From positions 1,472,501 to 1,536,500 of the forward strand of contig NZ_CATKVU010000006.1 in assembly GCF_949820605.1 (NCBI RefSeq): 64,000 nt of DNA. Direction: 5' to 3'. Below the pieces are notes generated by a model. That model was not told the origin of the DNA. It did no database searches and saw nothing but the letters and a program-made list of their open reading frames with translations. Below, one piece after another: positions 1 to 7,700 of the stretch (its first letter is position 1; each line of letters opens with the position of its first letter). The translations under genes were made by a program, and so were the position numbers. The DNA comes from Segatella copri (lineage in GTDB: Bacteria > Bacteroidota > Bacteroidia > Bacteroidales > Bacteroidaceae).

Positions 1-366
1 TCTTGATTACCATCACTGCATCGGGATTTACCTCCAGCACCAAGTCGATAACTTCTTCTACATGAGTGGTATCGAAGAAGTTCTTCACTGGGTCGTAGTT
101 CGTTGGTGCTGCAATAACTACGAAGTCTGCATTTTTATAAGCAGACTTGCCGTCCAATGTGGCAGTGAGATGCAGAGGTTTCTCTGCCAGATATTTTTCG
201 ATATACTCATCCTGTATCGGTGATATATGATGATTCAGTTTATCTACTTTCTCGGGAATTACATCTACTGCAGTTACCTCATGATGTTGGGATAAAAGCG
301 TAGCAATACTGAGTCCTACGTAACCGGTTCCGGCTACGGCAATTTTTAATTGATTAAAATTACGCA
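1..366 (-). CDS. ugd: UDP-glucose 6-dehydrogenase, second copy, N-terminal part (cut by window edge)
   Basis: This is the first 122 codons of a nucleotide-sugar dehydrogenase that would oxidise UDP-glucose to UDP-glucuronate for capsule or exopolysaccharide synthesis. The N-terminal NAD-binding Rossmann motif ([12 protein letters not shown]) lies at about residues 10-21, and the stretch through APTNYDP is intact. The gene runs off the left edge, so its C-terminus is unseen. It is almost identical at the protein level to the complete copy at 2862-4187, but many third positions differ, so the duplication is not very recent. The ATG at 366 follows a structured leader that is also duplicated. Whether this copy is full length cannot be judged from the window. 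Confidence 0.9.
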
Positions 367-487
367 TTGTTTTAAGTTTTTGAATAATAAGCATCCTGAG
401 CCTCTTTCGGTGGGTCAGTTTCCGAAAGAGAGCTGTAGGATGCCTTGTAGGTGGAGTATGTAGTGCCCACACTACCAAGCTACTTTT
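367..487 (-). promoter_or_regulatory. Two-hairpin 5' leader of the second ugd copy
   Basis: Between the ugd start codon and about 487 lie two inverted repeats. One is GTAGTG/CACTAC around a CCCA loop (459-464 with 469-474). The other is a long GCATCC...GGATGC stem (390-395 with 437-442) that encloses an inner CTCTTTCGG/CCGAAAGAG stem. The same layout precedes the other ugd copy at 4188-4306, where base changes mostly preserve pairing. It looks like a cis-acting RNA structure on the minus strand; the ligand or protein partner is unknown. Confidence 0.5.
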
Positions 488-545
488 CGCTAGTGTTGAT
501 TTGCTGGGGCAATTGAATTCTTCCCTGTAGGAGGTGCGGCATCTC

Positions 546-803
546 CTAGTCTCTCCGGAAGATATCTCGTGTATATACCTTATCTTGTACATCATCCAAA
601 CAAGCATCATAGCGGTTGGCGATAATCGCCTGGCTCTGAGACTTGAAAGCATCCATATCATTCACCACCTTGCTACCAAAAAAGGTGGTACCGTCCTCCA
701 ATGTAGGCTCGTAGATAATCACCTCTGCACCCTTTGCCTTGATTCGCTTCATGATGCCCTGGATGGCAGACTGGCGGAAGTTATCGCTGTTGCTCTTCAT
801 CAT
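546..803 (-). pseudogene. Orphan C-terminal fragment of a UDP-glucose dehydrogenase
   Basis: These 85 codons match the last ~85 residues of the complete ugd product at 2862-4187, from the [11 protein letters not shown] segment to the end (YTRDIFRRD). This is the UDP-binding domain end. The NAD-binding and central dimerisation domains are missing, so the fragment cannot be a working dehydrogenase. Two consecutive ATG codons happen to open the frame. It sits directly downstream of the AbiL-like pair and upstream of the leader of the next ugd copy. I read it as a leftover 3' end produced when the AbiL-like genes arrived or when a tandem ugd array was rearranged. Confidence 0.8.
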
Positions 804-821
804 GGATTACTACATTTGTAT

Positions 822-1433
822 TTATTCTGAGAGTGCTGCCAGTCTTTTCATCAACCTACCAAGCTCCGAGAAAGTATAATCCCTACCTTCCTTTTGTACT
901 TCATCCATAGAACGAGAGGCATTAGCAATAGCTTTTTCAAGGCTTCCCCCGTTGCGTTCAAAGTAGGAGTGTAAGCCTTTGGATTTGTTGAAGAAGGAGA
1001 TGGTTTTCCTGTATTCCACACATTGGTTCAAATCCTTGAGCAATGGTTCTTGCGTATCGTATGGACGTGATGTGTATCGAAAATAGTAGAGAAAGAACAG
1101 TTCCGTACAGCGGTGGGTCTCAAAGAACTCAACCTTGCAGTATATGCCTTTCTTGGGTTTATTGATGGGCTTGGCATATTTTGCCTTTAATCTTTGATAT
1201 TGGGAACGCTCTGGTTCTACATCTTTCGTGTCCATATCAATTATGCAGAATATGTGGTTGTATCCCATCGCCACCCCCTCAGATATTTTCAAATCAAGTT
1301 CCTTGATACTTGTATGCTTGGGATAGTCTGGCTTGATAGTCAAGCGTTTGAATACATCGCATAAGGATTTGAAATAGAAAAATTCCGTAGGTCCTTCACC
1401 CAAGATAAGTGCTGTTTGTCGTAACTTGCCCAT
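822..1433 (-). CDS. RloB-like Toprim-type protein (AbiLii-like partner)
   Basis: A 203-residue protein with the RloB-family signature. An N-terminal strand and acidic loop (LILGEGPTEFFYFKSL, about residues 9-24) is followed by an Asp-rich motif (FCIIDMDTKD, near residue 65), which resembles the E...DxD metal site of Toprim folds. RloB-like proteins pair with an ABC/AAA-type ATPase in AbiL-like abortive infection loci, and the preceding gene (1435-2715) is exactly such an ATPase. The two are separated by a single base and surely cotranscribed. I infer that it is the nucleic-acid-cleaving or otherwise toxic effector; this is not shown by the sequence alone. Confidence 0.7.
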   Translation of the reverse strand: MGKLRQTALILGEGPTEFFYFKSLCDVFKRLTIKPDYPKHTSIKELDLKISEGVAMGYNHIFCIIDMDTKDVEPERSQYQRLKAKYAKPINKPKKGIYCKVEFFETHRCTELFFLYYFRYTSRPYDTQEPLLKDLNQCVEYRKTISFFNKSKGLHSYFERNGGSLEKAIANASRSMDEVQKEGRDYTFSELGRLMKRLAALSE

Positions 1434-1434
1434 A

Positions 1435-2715
1435 TCAATCCTCCAGATTTATAAAGATACTACCTAATTCGGGCTTTGCCCCCAAACGTCCGATGCGATA
1501 AGAATTATAAAGAGACAGATTCTTGTGCAACCCGAAAGAATCGCCACGAGAATACTCGGAAGATGCGGTCTCTTTATTTTTCTCCACAAACCACACAACG
1601 CCTCTATTCTCATTGATAAGGTCTTGAGAAAGCAGGGTCGTTTCTTGACTGGTGATAATCAACTGCGATTTTTCGGAGTTAAAGATAAAGACATTGAGAT
1701 AGTAGTATAACAGGTCATTATGTAAATCCTCACCTAATTCATCAAGATAATACACATGAGAAGCTGTTATCATATCATATAATGCCTCTAAAATACGTAT
1801 ATATTTTTGAGTACCCTTTGACTGCAATCTGAGCGGAATGTCAAAATCTCCATTTGTAGAGTGATTGACAAATGCCACGGAATCGGAGGTGGATTGAAGC
1901 AGAGCTACTTTCATATCTTCTGGAATATTTTCCATGAGGATACGTTGACGGAACTCATTAGGCACCAACCGATCTTCTACGATAGGCTTATACTCCAAGA
2001 TGTTCAAATCTGCCTTTTGAAGCATGATGTTGTAGAACTTACGCTTTTTAGAATTTGCATAAGCATCCTTTAGGATTTCCACGATCCCCTTTTCGCCGTC
2101 ACCGTCAACATCGTGATAGTTCTCCATAATCCAGCCATGAAGAATATTGAATGGATCAATATCTTCTTTCAAGGCAGCTTTCCTACAAACAGACAAAACA
2201 CTATGATTATTCAAGGTGTTCTCACGGATGCTCTCTTGCGTTTTTACCAGCAGCCTGAGACTTGGACCAAACTTGATCTCAGCCTGCACGTTATCTCCTA
2301 CAAATGTGCGTTCATAAAACAACGACTTTGATTTGTTAGGATAATAATAAAGTGCTTCGCTCAATATGTACTTGTCATTGAATGCTACATCATAGTCGTA
2401 TCGGACACCATTGGCATAAAACGAAACGTGCATTTCGGTTGGATCATCCTTGGTGAGCATGAAAGGAATGCTTCCATTTATTCTTTGAGTAGCATCTGAT
2501 TTGGGTAGAATTAACAAACGAAATACTTCATTCAATGCAATCAGCATATTTGATTTTCCGGAAGCATTTGAGCCATACAGAATTCCTAACTTGTACAAGA
2601 AAGTTCCTTCGGCTATCTCTGTAACAAGTTCCGAAGAAGACTCCTTTGCCAAGAAATTCAACTCCTGTTTATCTCGAATAGAAAGATAATTTTTTACCCA
2701 GAAATCTCTTATCAT
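1435..2715 (-). CDS. AAA/ABC-type ATPase of an AbiL-like (RloA/AbiLi) pair
   Basis: A 426-residue ATPase starting MIRDFWVKNYLSIRD, the usual opening of SMC-like ATPases of the AAA_15/AAA_21 group. Walker A reads GSNASGKSN (about residues 48-56). A C-terminal Walker-B-like stretch (VYYLDELGEDLHNDLL) and a switch-like IITSQETTLL follow. The start at 2715 is preferred over the longer frame from 2793 because a promoter -7 box lies at 2756-2763, downstream of that longer start. The gene overlaps nothing but abuts the RloB-like gene (stop 1435, next start 1433). By analogy to AbiL/RloA-RloB it likely senses phage infection and controls the partner. Confidence 0.75.
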   Translation of the reverse strand: MIRDFWVKNYLSIRDKQELNFLAKESSSELVTEIAEGTFLYKLGILYGSNASGKSNMLIALNEVFRLLILPKSDATQRINGSIPFMLTKDDPTEMHVSFYANGVRYDYDVAFNDKYILSEALYYYPNKSKSLFYERTFVGDNVQAEIKFGPSLRLLVKTQESIRENTLNNHSVLSVCRKAALKEDIDPFNILHGWIMENYHDVDGDGEKGIVEILKDAYANSKKRKFYNIMLQKADLNILEYKPIVEDRLVPNEFRQRILMENIPEDMKVALLQSTSDSVAFVNHSTNGDFDIPLRLQSKGTQKYIRILEALYDMITASHVYYLDELGEDLHNDLLYYYLNVFIFNSEKSQLIITSQETTLLSQDLINENRGVVWFVEKNKETASSEYSRGDSFGLHKNLSLYNSYRIGRLGAKPELGSIFINLED

Positions 2716-2755
2716 AATATCTATATATATTAATATAATTATTGTAATTTGATTG

Positions 2756-2786
2756 CAAAAATACAAATTGTTTTTTTTATTTGCAA
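2756..2786 (-). promoter_or_regulatory. Promoter of the AbiL-like operon
   Basis: On the minus strand a TATTTTTG box (2756-2763) followed by CA matches the Bacteroidetes -7 element. A TTGCAAA stretch about 17 bases upstream (2780-2786) is a plausible -33 element. Transcription would begin near 2750, about 35 bases before the ATG at 2715. Confidence 0.55.
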
Positions 2787-2861
2787 GAATCAACCTATAT
2801 TTTTTGTAAACATACTACATTTTAACCATAATTTAACACATATAGTTCTCTGCGGCACCTC

Positions 2862-4187
2862 CTAATCCCGTTGGAAGATATCTCGTGTATATACCTTCTC
2901 TTTCACATCATCGAGCGAGGGGTCATAGCGGTTGGCAATAATCGCCTGACTCTGTGACTTGAATGCTGCCATATCATTTACTACTCTGCTGCCAAAGAAG
3001 GTTGTACCATCTTCCAATGTAGGCTCATAGATAATCACCTCTGCACCCTTTGCCTTGATACGTTTCATGATGCCTTGGATGGCAGACTGGCGGAAGTTAT
3101 CACTGTGGCTCTTCATCGTCAAGCGATAAACTCCTATCACACAAGCGTGCTCCTTGCTTGCATCATAACTATTGTCATCGGCATAGCCATAATATCCAGC
3201 CTTCTTCAGCACGGCATCGGCAATATAGTCTTTTCTTGTACGGTTACTCTCTACAATTGCCTCTATCAGGTTCTCTGGTACATCGGCATAGTTTGCCAGA
3301 AGCTGCTTGGTATCCTTTGGCAGGCAATAACCGCCATAGCCGAAACTTGGGTTGTTGTAATGGGTGCCGATACGTGGGTCAAGGCCTATGCCATCAATGA
3401 TTGCCTTGGTATCCAAGCCCTTGACTTCGGCGTATGTATCCAATTCATTGAAGTAACTTACTCTTAGGGCAAGATAGGTATTGGCGAAGAGCTTGACGGC
3501 TTCTGCTTCCTTCATGCCCATAAAGAGTGTATCGATATTTTCCTTAATGGCTCCTTCCTGAAGCAAAGCGGCAAAAGTTTTGGCTGCTTCTTTCAACTTT
3601 TCTACATCAGTAACCTTCAAGATTGCCTCATTTTCTTCTGCGAACTCAGGACGATCTAGCAGCTTAGGATAGCCTACGATGATACGGCTTGGATAGAGAT
3701 TATCATAGAGTGCCTTGCTCTCTCGGAGGAACTCTGGGGAGAAAAGGAGATTGAATTGCTTCACTCCCTTCTGGGCATACTTCTGATATAGGCTTCGGGT
3801 GTAACCTACTGGGATGGTACTCTTGATTACCATCACTGCATCGGGATTTACCTCCAATACCAAGTCAATAACTTCTTCTACATGAGTGGTATCGAAGAAG
3901 TTCTTCACTGGGTCGTAGTTCGTTGGTGCTGCAATGACTACGAAGTCGGCATCTTTGTAAGCTGACTTGCCATCCAAGGTAGCTGTAAGATGCAGAGGCT
4001 TCTCTGCCAGATACTTCTCGATATACTCATCTTGTATCGGTGATATATGATGATTCAGTTTATCTACTTTCTCGGGAATTACATCTACTGCTGTTACCTC
4101 ATGGTGTTGGGATAAAAGCGTAGCAATACTAAGTCCTACGTAACCGGTTCCGGCTACGGCAATTTTTAATTGATTAAAATTACGCAT
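2862..4187 (-). CDS. ugd: UDP-glucose 6-dehydrogenase (complete copy)
   Basis: A 441-residue nucleotide-sugar dehydrogenase making UDP-glucuronate for surface polysaccharide. Three domains are visible. The first is an N-terminal Rossmann domain with [12 protein letters not shown]. The second is a central domain with FSPEFLRES and the catalytic-cysteine region [18 protein letters not shown] (Cys near residue 293). The third is a C-terminal UDP-binding domain ending YTRDIFQRD. Length is normal for the family. It heads the minus-strand run of ugd, AbiL-like pair, ugd remnant and second ugd. Its leader carries the same two-hairpin structure as the other copy. Its last ~85 codons are repeated at 546-803. 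Confidence 0.95.
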   Translation of the reverse strand: MRNFNQLKIAVAGTGYVGLSIATLLSQHHEVTAVDVIPEKVDKLNHHISPIQDEYIEKYLAEKPLHLTATLDGKSAYKDADFVVIAAPTNYDPVKNFFDTTHVEEVIDLVLEVNPDAVMVIKSTIPVGYTRSLYQKYAQKGVKQFNLLFSPEFLRESKALYDNLYPSRIIVGYPKLLDRPEFAEENEAILKVTDVEKLKEAAKTFAALLQEGAIKENIDTLFMGMKEAEAVKLFANTYLALRVSYFNELDTYAEVKGLDTKAIIDGIGLDPRIGTHYNNPSFGYGGYCLPKDTKQLLANYADVPENLIEAIVESNRTRKDYIADAVLKKAGYYGYADDNSYDASKEHACVIGVYRLTMKSHSDNFRQSAIQGIMKRIKAKGAEVIIYEPTLEDGTTFFGSRVVNDMAAFKSQSQAIIANRYDPSLDDVKEKVYTRDIFQRD

Positions 4188-4306
4188 AGTTTTAAGTTCT
4201 TGAATAATAGCATCCTGAGCCTTGGTTGGAATTACTTTTTGCCGAGAGCTACAGGATGCGTTGTGGGTGATTATGTAGCGCCCACACTACTAAGCTACTT
4301 TTCGTT
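4188..4306 (-). promoter_or_regulatory. Two-hairpin 5' leader of the first ugd copy
   Basis: It contains GTAGCG/CACTAC around CCCA (4275-4280 with 4285-4290) and GCATCC...GGATGC (4210-4215 with 4254-4259), enclosing a shorter CTTGG/CCGAG stem. Relative to 367-487 the inner stem is rebuilt from different bases, and one P1 pair becomes a G-U wobble. That is the pattern expected for a conserved RNA fold. The sequence beyond the leader (4307-4398) is AT-rich with no gene seen. Confidence 0.5.
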
Positions 4307-4398
4307 TTATATATTTTTTTGTTATTTCTAACAATATAATTGTTTCGTATCGGAAATGAAGGACATAGAGTCCCTGCCAGATAAGAATTGCTTTGAGG

Positions 4399-4555
4399 GT
4401 ATTCTTATCTGGATATTGATTGAGTAAAATTAGTTTTGAAATTGTTTTTTTCTACCTCACCGTAGAGGTCCCACAGATCTCACAGATGAACACAGATTTT
4501 CCTGCTACAATCATTATCCACAGATGAGACCGTTCGGTCAGATGACATTATTTCG
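4399..4555. repeat. Degenerate 'cacagat' intergenic repeat, left copy
   Basis: Blocks shared with 7283-7494: GGATATTGATTGAGTAAAA (about 4411-4429), then a GGTCCCACAGATCTCACAGA block near 4476, then ATCC(A/G)CAGATGAGAC and TTCGGTCAGAT. The order of blocks is conserved, while the spacer sequences differ. The repeat is noncoding and overlaps the 3' end of the toxin gene at 4548. Confidence 0.65.
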
Positions 4556-4886
4556 TATGATGCTCTATAAAGCGAGTAATCATTGATGATACCGTTTGGG
4601 GCGATTGCTTCTCATGAGCTACAGCCATTATTGTAATCTGATTTGCAAACTGAATATAATATACAACATTAGGATGAATCGTTAAATGTCGTACGGTATA
4701 ACTGTCTGTCGAGTATTTTTTATCAAAAGAACCACTTTCTGGAAATACATACAGGCTATTAACCTTTTTCACTATTCGCTCTAAAGATTTATTAGCTATA
4801 CGTTCTCCAAAATTATCAGCAACATACTGACCTATATCTTTCAATTGCTGCTTTGCCAATGTTGACCAGGTGATTTTTATTTCCAC
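4548..4886 (-). CDS. ParE/RelE-superfamily toxin
   Basis: A 112-residue protein with the fold signature of type II ParE/RelE toxins. It opens with strand EIKITWSTLAKQQLKDIGQY, has a central VNSLYVFPESGSFDK segment, and continues with YTVRHLTIHPNVVYYIQFANQ-type C-terminal strands. It could poison gyrase or cleave mRNA; the sequence does not decide which. The start overlaps the antitoxin gene by 10 bases (4877-4886), implying translational coupling. The 3' end enters the left 'cacagat' repeat. Confidence 0.75.
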   Translation of the reverse strand: MEIKITWSTLAKQQLKDIGQYVADNFGERIANKSLERIVKKVNSLYVFPESGSFDKKYSTDSYTVRHLTIHPNVVYYIQFANQITIMAVAHEKQSPQTVSSMITRFIEHHTK

Positions 4887-5161
4887 CCCAATTCCTCCTT
4901 CACGACATTCAAAATTTCTGAATGAGGAATCGTTTTCTGAGACAAAGACTCCTTATAGGCGAAATCGGCAGCGGCTTTCATTGCTGTTTCGTCTAAGTTA
5001 TCGATAAATGATTGCATCTTCTTATCGTCACATTTTTCTTCTTGTAAAGATAACTCTATAAGTTCGGCAAGATTGCTTCTATCTTCCCAACTCAATTTCT
5101 TTATCTCATTCCAAAATGGAACAACTGTATTATTTCTTTCAACAGAATTTGTCATATACAT
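4877..5161 (-). CDS. Antitoxin partner of the ParE/RelE-like toxin
   Basis: A small acidic protein of about 94 residues (MYMTNSVERNN...) with helical segments such as SWEDRSNLAELIELSLQEE. A C-terminal Asp/Glu/Trp-containing tail follows, as in the neutralising arm of type II antitoxins. The operon order, antitoxin first with a 10-base overlap into the toxin, is typical. Three ATG codons are possible (5167, 5161, 5155). I chose 5161 because the GGAGG at 5170-5174 then lies about 8 bases upstream. The family name could not be assigned by eye. Confidence 0.65.
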   Translation of the reverse strand: MYMTNSVERNNTVVPFWNEIKKLSWEDRSNLAELIELSLQEEKCDDKKMQSFIDNLDETAMKAAADFAYKESLSQKTIPHSEILNVVKEELGWK

Positions 5162-5196
5162 AATCAAATCCTCCCTATTTTATTGTTTACATGCTG

Positions 5197-5227
5197 CAAA
5201 TATAAGGGAAATATCTGAAATAGCCAA
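5197..5227 (-). promoter_or_regulatory. Promoter of the toxin-antitoxin operon
   Basis: On the minus strand TTGG (5224-5227) and TATATTTG (5197-5204, followed by CAGC) are separated by 19 bases. This is an excellent match to the Bacteroidetes -33/-7 consensus. Confidence 0.6.
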
Positions 5228-5256
5228 GGGATTTCTGGTTTTTAACACATCATTCG

Positions 5257-5940
5257 TCACCACTTATATACAGAAGGATATTTTACTTGGACAAAGCTGA
5301 AATTATGCCCAATAACGGAAATCTCCTTGGCTAATGTTCGACTATTCGCAGAGGGAGTCCTCATAAACGCCAACATATTTCTAGCGGCATCTCCACGCAG
5401 AGGAGTTACGTCAGGAGCATAATAATCTCTCCAACCAAACAGGCAGATTTTCTCTGGAAAAGTCAATATGTAATGAGCCATCAATGGATCTAACAATAAT
5501 CGTTCCAAGGATTTCCTCATCTGTGAAGAAGCCTTGGCTCGCTTGCCCAAAGGATACTTGCCATCATTGGGATTGACATACTTCTCTTCGGAGCAAGTCA
5601 AATCACAAAAGGCAATTTTGTTATGCTCGTCCGTTGCATCGACCAATAAGTAATCGCACCTATCCCTCATCGCAGCTACAGTATTATCAAATTGATTGAC
5701 ATACTTCTCAAAATCCACAATGGCTACAGGACAGGCAGATGTATCCAGTCTCAAATTAACCCTGTCACATTGAGCACGATGTGGACGATGTCCTTGACAA
5801 TCATCACAAGCCTTGGAGTCTGATAATTCGACAAGCCCTCTATGGATAGCCATATCTACAACCACCCCATGGATATCCAAGTCATACTCCTGAGGATAAT
5901 GCACTTGCAACAATCGTTCTATCAACACTTCGTCTCTCAT
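5257..5940 (-). CDS. Unknown protein coupled to an ATPase; candidate effector
   Basis: I do not recognise this 227-residue family. Its ATG overlaps the stop of the upstream ATPase gene in an ATGA arrangement (5937-5940), so the two are translationally coupled. It has a Cys/His-rich stretch around residues 42-58 (CDDCQGHRPHRAQC) and a strand-rich segment with acidic residues (YLLVDATDEHNKIAFCDLTC). A basic helix (GKRAKASSQMRKSLERLLL) follows. The acidic strand could belong to a nuclease core, and the Cys/His cluster could bind zinc, but neither is established. The arrangement of a large ATPase followed by a small partner is the common layout of anti-phage modules such as Septu or AbiL. Confidence 0.6.
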   Translation of the reverse strand: MRDEVLIERLLQVHYPQEYDLDIHGVVVDMAIHRGLVELSDSKACDDCQGHRPHRAQCDRVNLRLDTSACPVAIVDFEKYVNQFDNTVAAMRDRCDYLLVDATDEHNKIAFCDLTCSEEKYVNPNDGKYPLGKRAKASSQMRKSLERLLLDPLMAHYILTFPEKICLFGWRDYYAPDVTPLRGDAARNMLAFMRTPSANSRTLAKEISVIGHNFSFVQVKYPSVYKW

Positions 5941-7100
5941 CTGCTCAACTCGTTAAACTCATTATATATGGCAGACATCATCTCTGTCAAGTCGTATGTA
6001 TCAACCAGGGCTTTTCCTTCCTCATCCGTTGCCATGAGAGTTTGAGCATTTCCATCGTATATTCTATATACTGCCAAATTCTCAGGCTCAACTCTCGCAC
6101 GATCCGCAGCCGTTTGACGAATCAAAACGTTCAAGTAGTTCAAGATATAAGGACTATGTGTAGCCATTATAATTCCCATCTTACGGTCATTGGAAGAAGC
6201 TGCATTAACTGTCTTCACCAAATCATCTATTAAGCGGCACTGAGCATCAGGAAAAAGACTAAGTTCAGGCTCCTCTAAATGAATATGCACATACTTTGGT
6301 AAATCAGCCAGTTCGATAACCGGAGAAAACTTTGTCAACAATTCGTTATCATAAAGGTAGTCAAGCACAGACCTACGGAAAGCCTCCTTAAAGGAATAAT
6401 CCTTGGCAAAATGCTGCACGATGACGGAAAGAGGGGTGGATGTTTGGATACCAGATGAAGCCTGGGTAAGCTCTATTGGAGCATAGGCATCGTCAACAGG
6501 CATAACAGTCAACTTCACAGGACGCCCCTTAGGATGTTTCACGGAAAGTTTCAGTCCCAAATAAGAGAGATCATATTCCTTGTCATCCTTCACCGCCTGG
6601 GCAAAGTCATTCATAGTCTCATGAAAATAAAATCCCAACGACGCATTCTTATTCGTCAAAGCATTAGCCGACCATGAAGGGATGACATTTCTATTCTCCG
6701 AGACAAAAGACTCTTTCCAAAAGGTCAAATCTTCTTCTCTTATCTCTGGCAAGAGCGTACGCTTGATCTTGGAATTGCCATACTCTATGCTATACACATT
6801 ACCAGAATCTGCATGCACCTCATATCGTATATATGAATTACTCTGAAAGAAAGCCACAAGATTAGTTGTCTTTAGCAAAGACTCAAAGCGTATTCTGAAA
6901 GGAGAGTTTGTTATTTTCGAATGCTTTAGAAATGATCGAATATTAGCTCGCTTATATAGATAGCGCATCAGGACAAGTACCTTCATCAGTGTACTTTTTC
7001 CGATGGCAGACTCACCTATAAGAACTGTAAGAGGCAGAATCTCCAACTGTTCAATATGGCGAAGCGGTCCAACATTGTGTATGGTAATATATTCCTTCAT
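5937..7100 (-). CDS. AAA/ABC-type ATPase of a two-gene defence-like operon
   Basis: A 387-residue ATPase of the AAA_15/AAA_21 (OLD/SMC-like) type. Walker A is GESAIGKSTL (about residues 29-38), with the ABC-like helical insertion between. Then come a signature-like TQASSGIQTSTPLS, Walker B VHIHLEEPELSLFPDAQ (about residue 285) and a switch histidine in IIMATHSPYILN. It starts MKEYITIHNVGPLRHIEQ, consistent with the ATP-head family. No Toprim domain follows the ATPase, so it is not a classic OLD nuclease. The effector is presumably the coupled downstream gene (5257-5940). A -7 box at 7146-7153 supports transcription as an independent unit. Confidence 0.75.
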   Translation of the reverse strand: MKEYITIHNVGPLRHIEQLEILPLTVLIGESAIGKSTLMKVLVLMRYLYKRANIRSFLKHSKITNSPFRIRFESLLKTTNLVAFFQSNSYIRYEVHADSGNVYSIEYGNSKIKRTLLPEIREEDLTFWKESFVSENRNVIPSWSANALTNKNASLGFYFHETMNDFAQAVKDDKEYDLSYLGLKLSVKHPKGRPVKLTVMPVDDAYAPIELTQASSGIQTSTPLSVIVQHFAKDYSFKEAFRRSVLDYLYDNELLTKFSPVIELADLPKYVHIHLEEPELSLFPDAQCRLIDDLVKTVNAASSNDRKMGIIMATHSPYILNYLNVLIRQTAADRARVEPENLAVYRIYDGNAQTLMATDEEGKALVDTYDLTEMMSAIYNEFNELSR

Positions 7101-7145
7101 ATACTTTTTCTGATTGTATTCACTAAAAAAACATTTTTATGGCTG

Positions 7146-7153
7146 CAAAAATA
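7146..7153 (-). promoter_or_regulatory. -7 box of the ATPase operon promoter
   Basis: TATTTTTG followed by CAGCC on the minus strand lies about 45 bases upstream of the ATG at 7100. The -33 element is less clear (TTTCAA near 7164). Confidence 0.5.
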
Positions 7154-7282
7154 CACTTTTTTATTGAAACGACCAAGCAAAAGAAGAAAAAAGACAGAAC
7201 AAGTCTAAAGAATCCGTGAAATCCGTGTACGAAAATCATTTCTCTCGCCCATCGGCTCCACCTTATTAATAATCGTTTTTAG

Positions 7283-7494
7283 CGTATTCTTACCTGGATA
7301 TTGATTGAGTAAAACTTGTCTGAATTTGATTTTTATGAATGGGTGTGCTCGCAGAAAAGGTCCCACAGATCTCACAGATGTACACAGATTTGAGAGACCT
7401 GCTCGGTCTGGGAAAAGTCACGCAGATTGCGCAGATGACGCAGATTTTCCTTCTACTATTCTTATCCGCAGATGAGACCTATTCGGTCAGATTT
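7283..7494. repeat. Degenerate 'cacagat' intergenic repeat, right copy
   Basis: It shares ordered blocks with 4399-4555 and adds extra CACAGAT/CGCAGAT units (7361-7450). The whole stretch 7154-7700 holds no gene I would support. Beyond this repeat it contains only AT-rich sequence and a GTGAAGGGGGTGTAT / CCCCTTCACACTTCAC motif (about 7549-7672), similar to the intergenic region near 53,800-54,030. Confidence 0.65.
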
Positions 7495-7700
7495 TCACAG
7501 ACTTTTACGATCACTTCTTCTCGTTTGTATGTTTGGGTGGGTGTGAAGGGGGTGTATAAGAACTTTTGTATATACATCGTGCGCAAAAGATAAAGAGAAA
7601 GGGTATCAGATAGTTATGCCTTCTTTTTAACACTCTTTTCACGCTAAAGTTCATATATCCCCTTCACACTTCACGCTTTGTTTGCTAATCTAAAAATCGC

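Noticed and set aside
2716..2793. N-terminal extension of the AbiL-like ATPase
   Set aside because: It lies across the promoter -7 box at 2756-2763 and adds a low-complexity hydrophobic stretch absent from the family.
3075..3467. Plus-strand frame opposite ugd
   Set aside because: It is a codon shadow of a well-conserved enzyme and has no regulatory signals.
7361..7450. Possible CRISPR array from CACAGAT/CGCAGAT units
   Set aside because: The units are only about 7-15 bases, irregular, and without spacers or cas genes.
7339..7593. An 84-codon frame across the right 'cacagat' repeat
   Set aside because: It translates the degenerate repeat units themselves; there is no ribosome site and the counterpart at 4399-4555 is not open.
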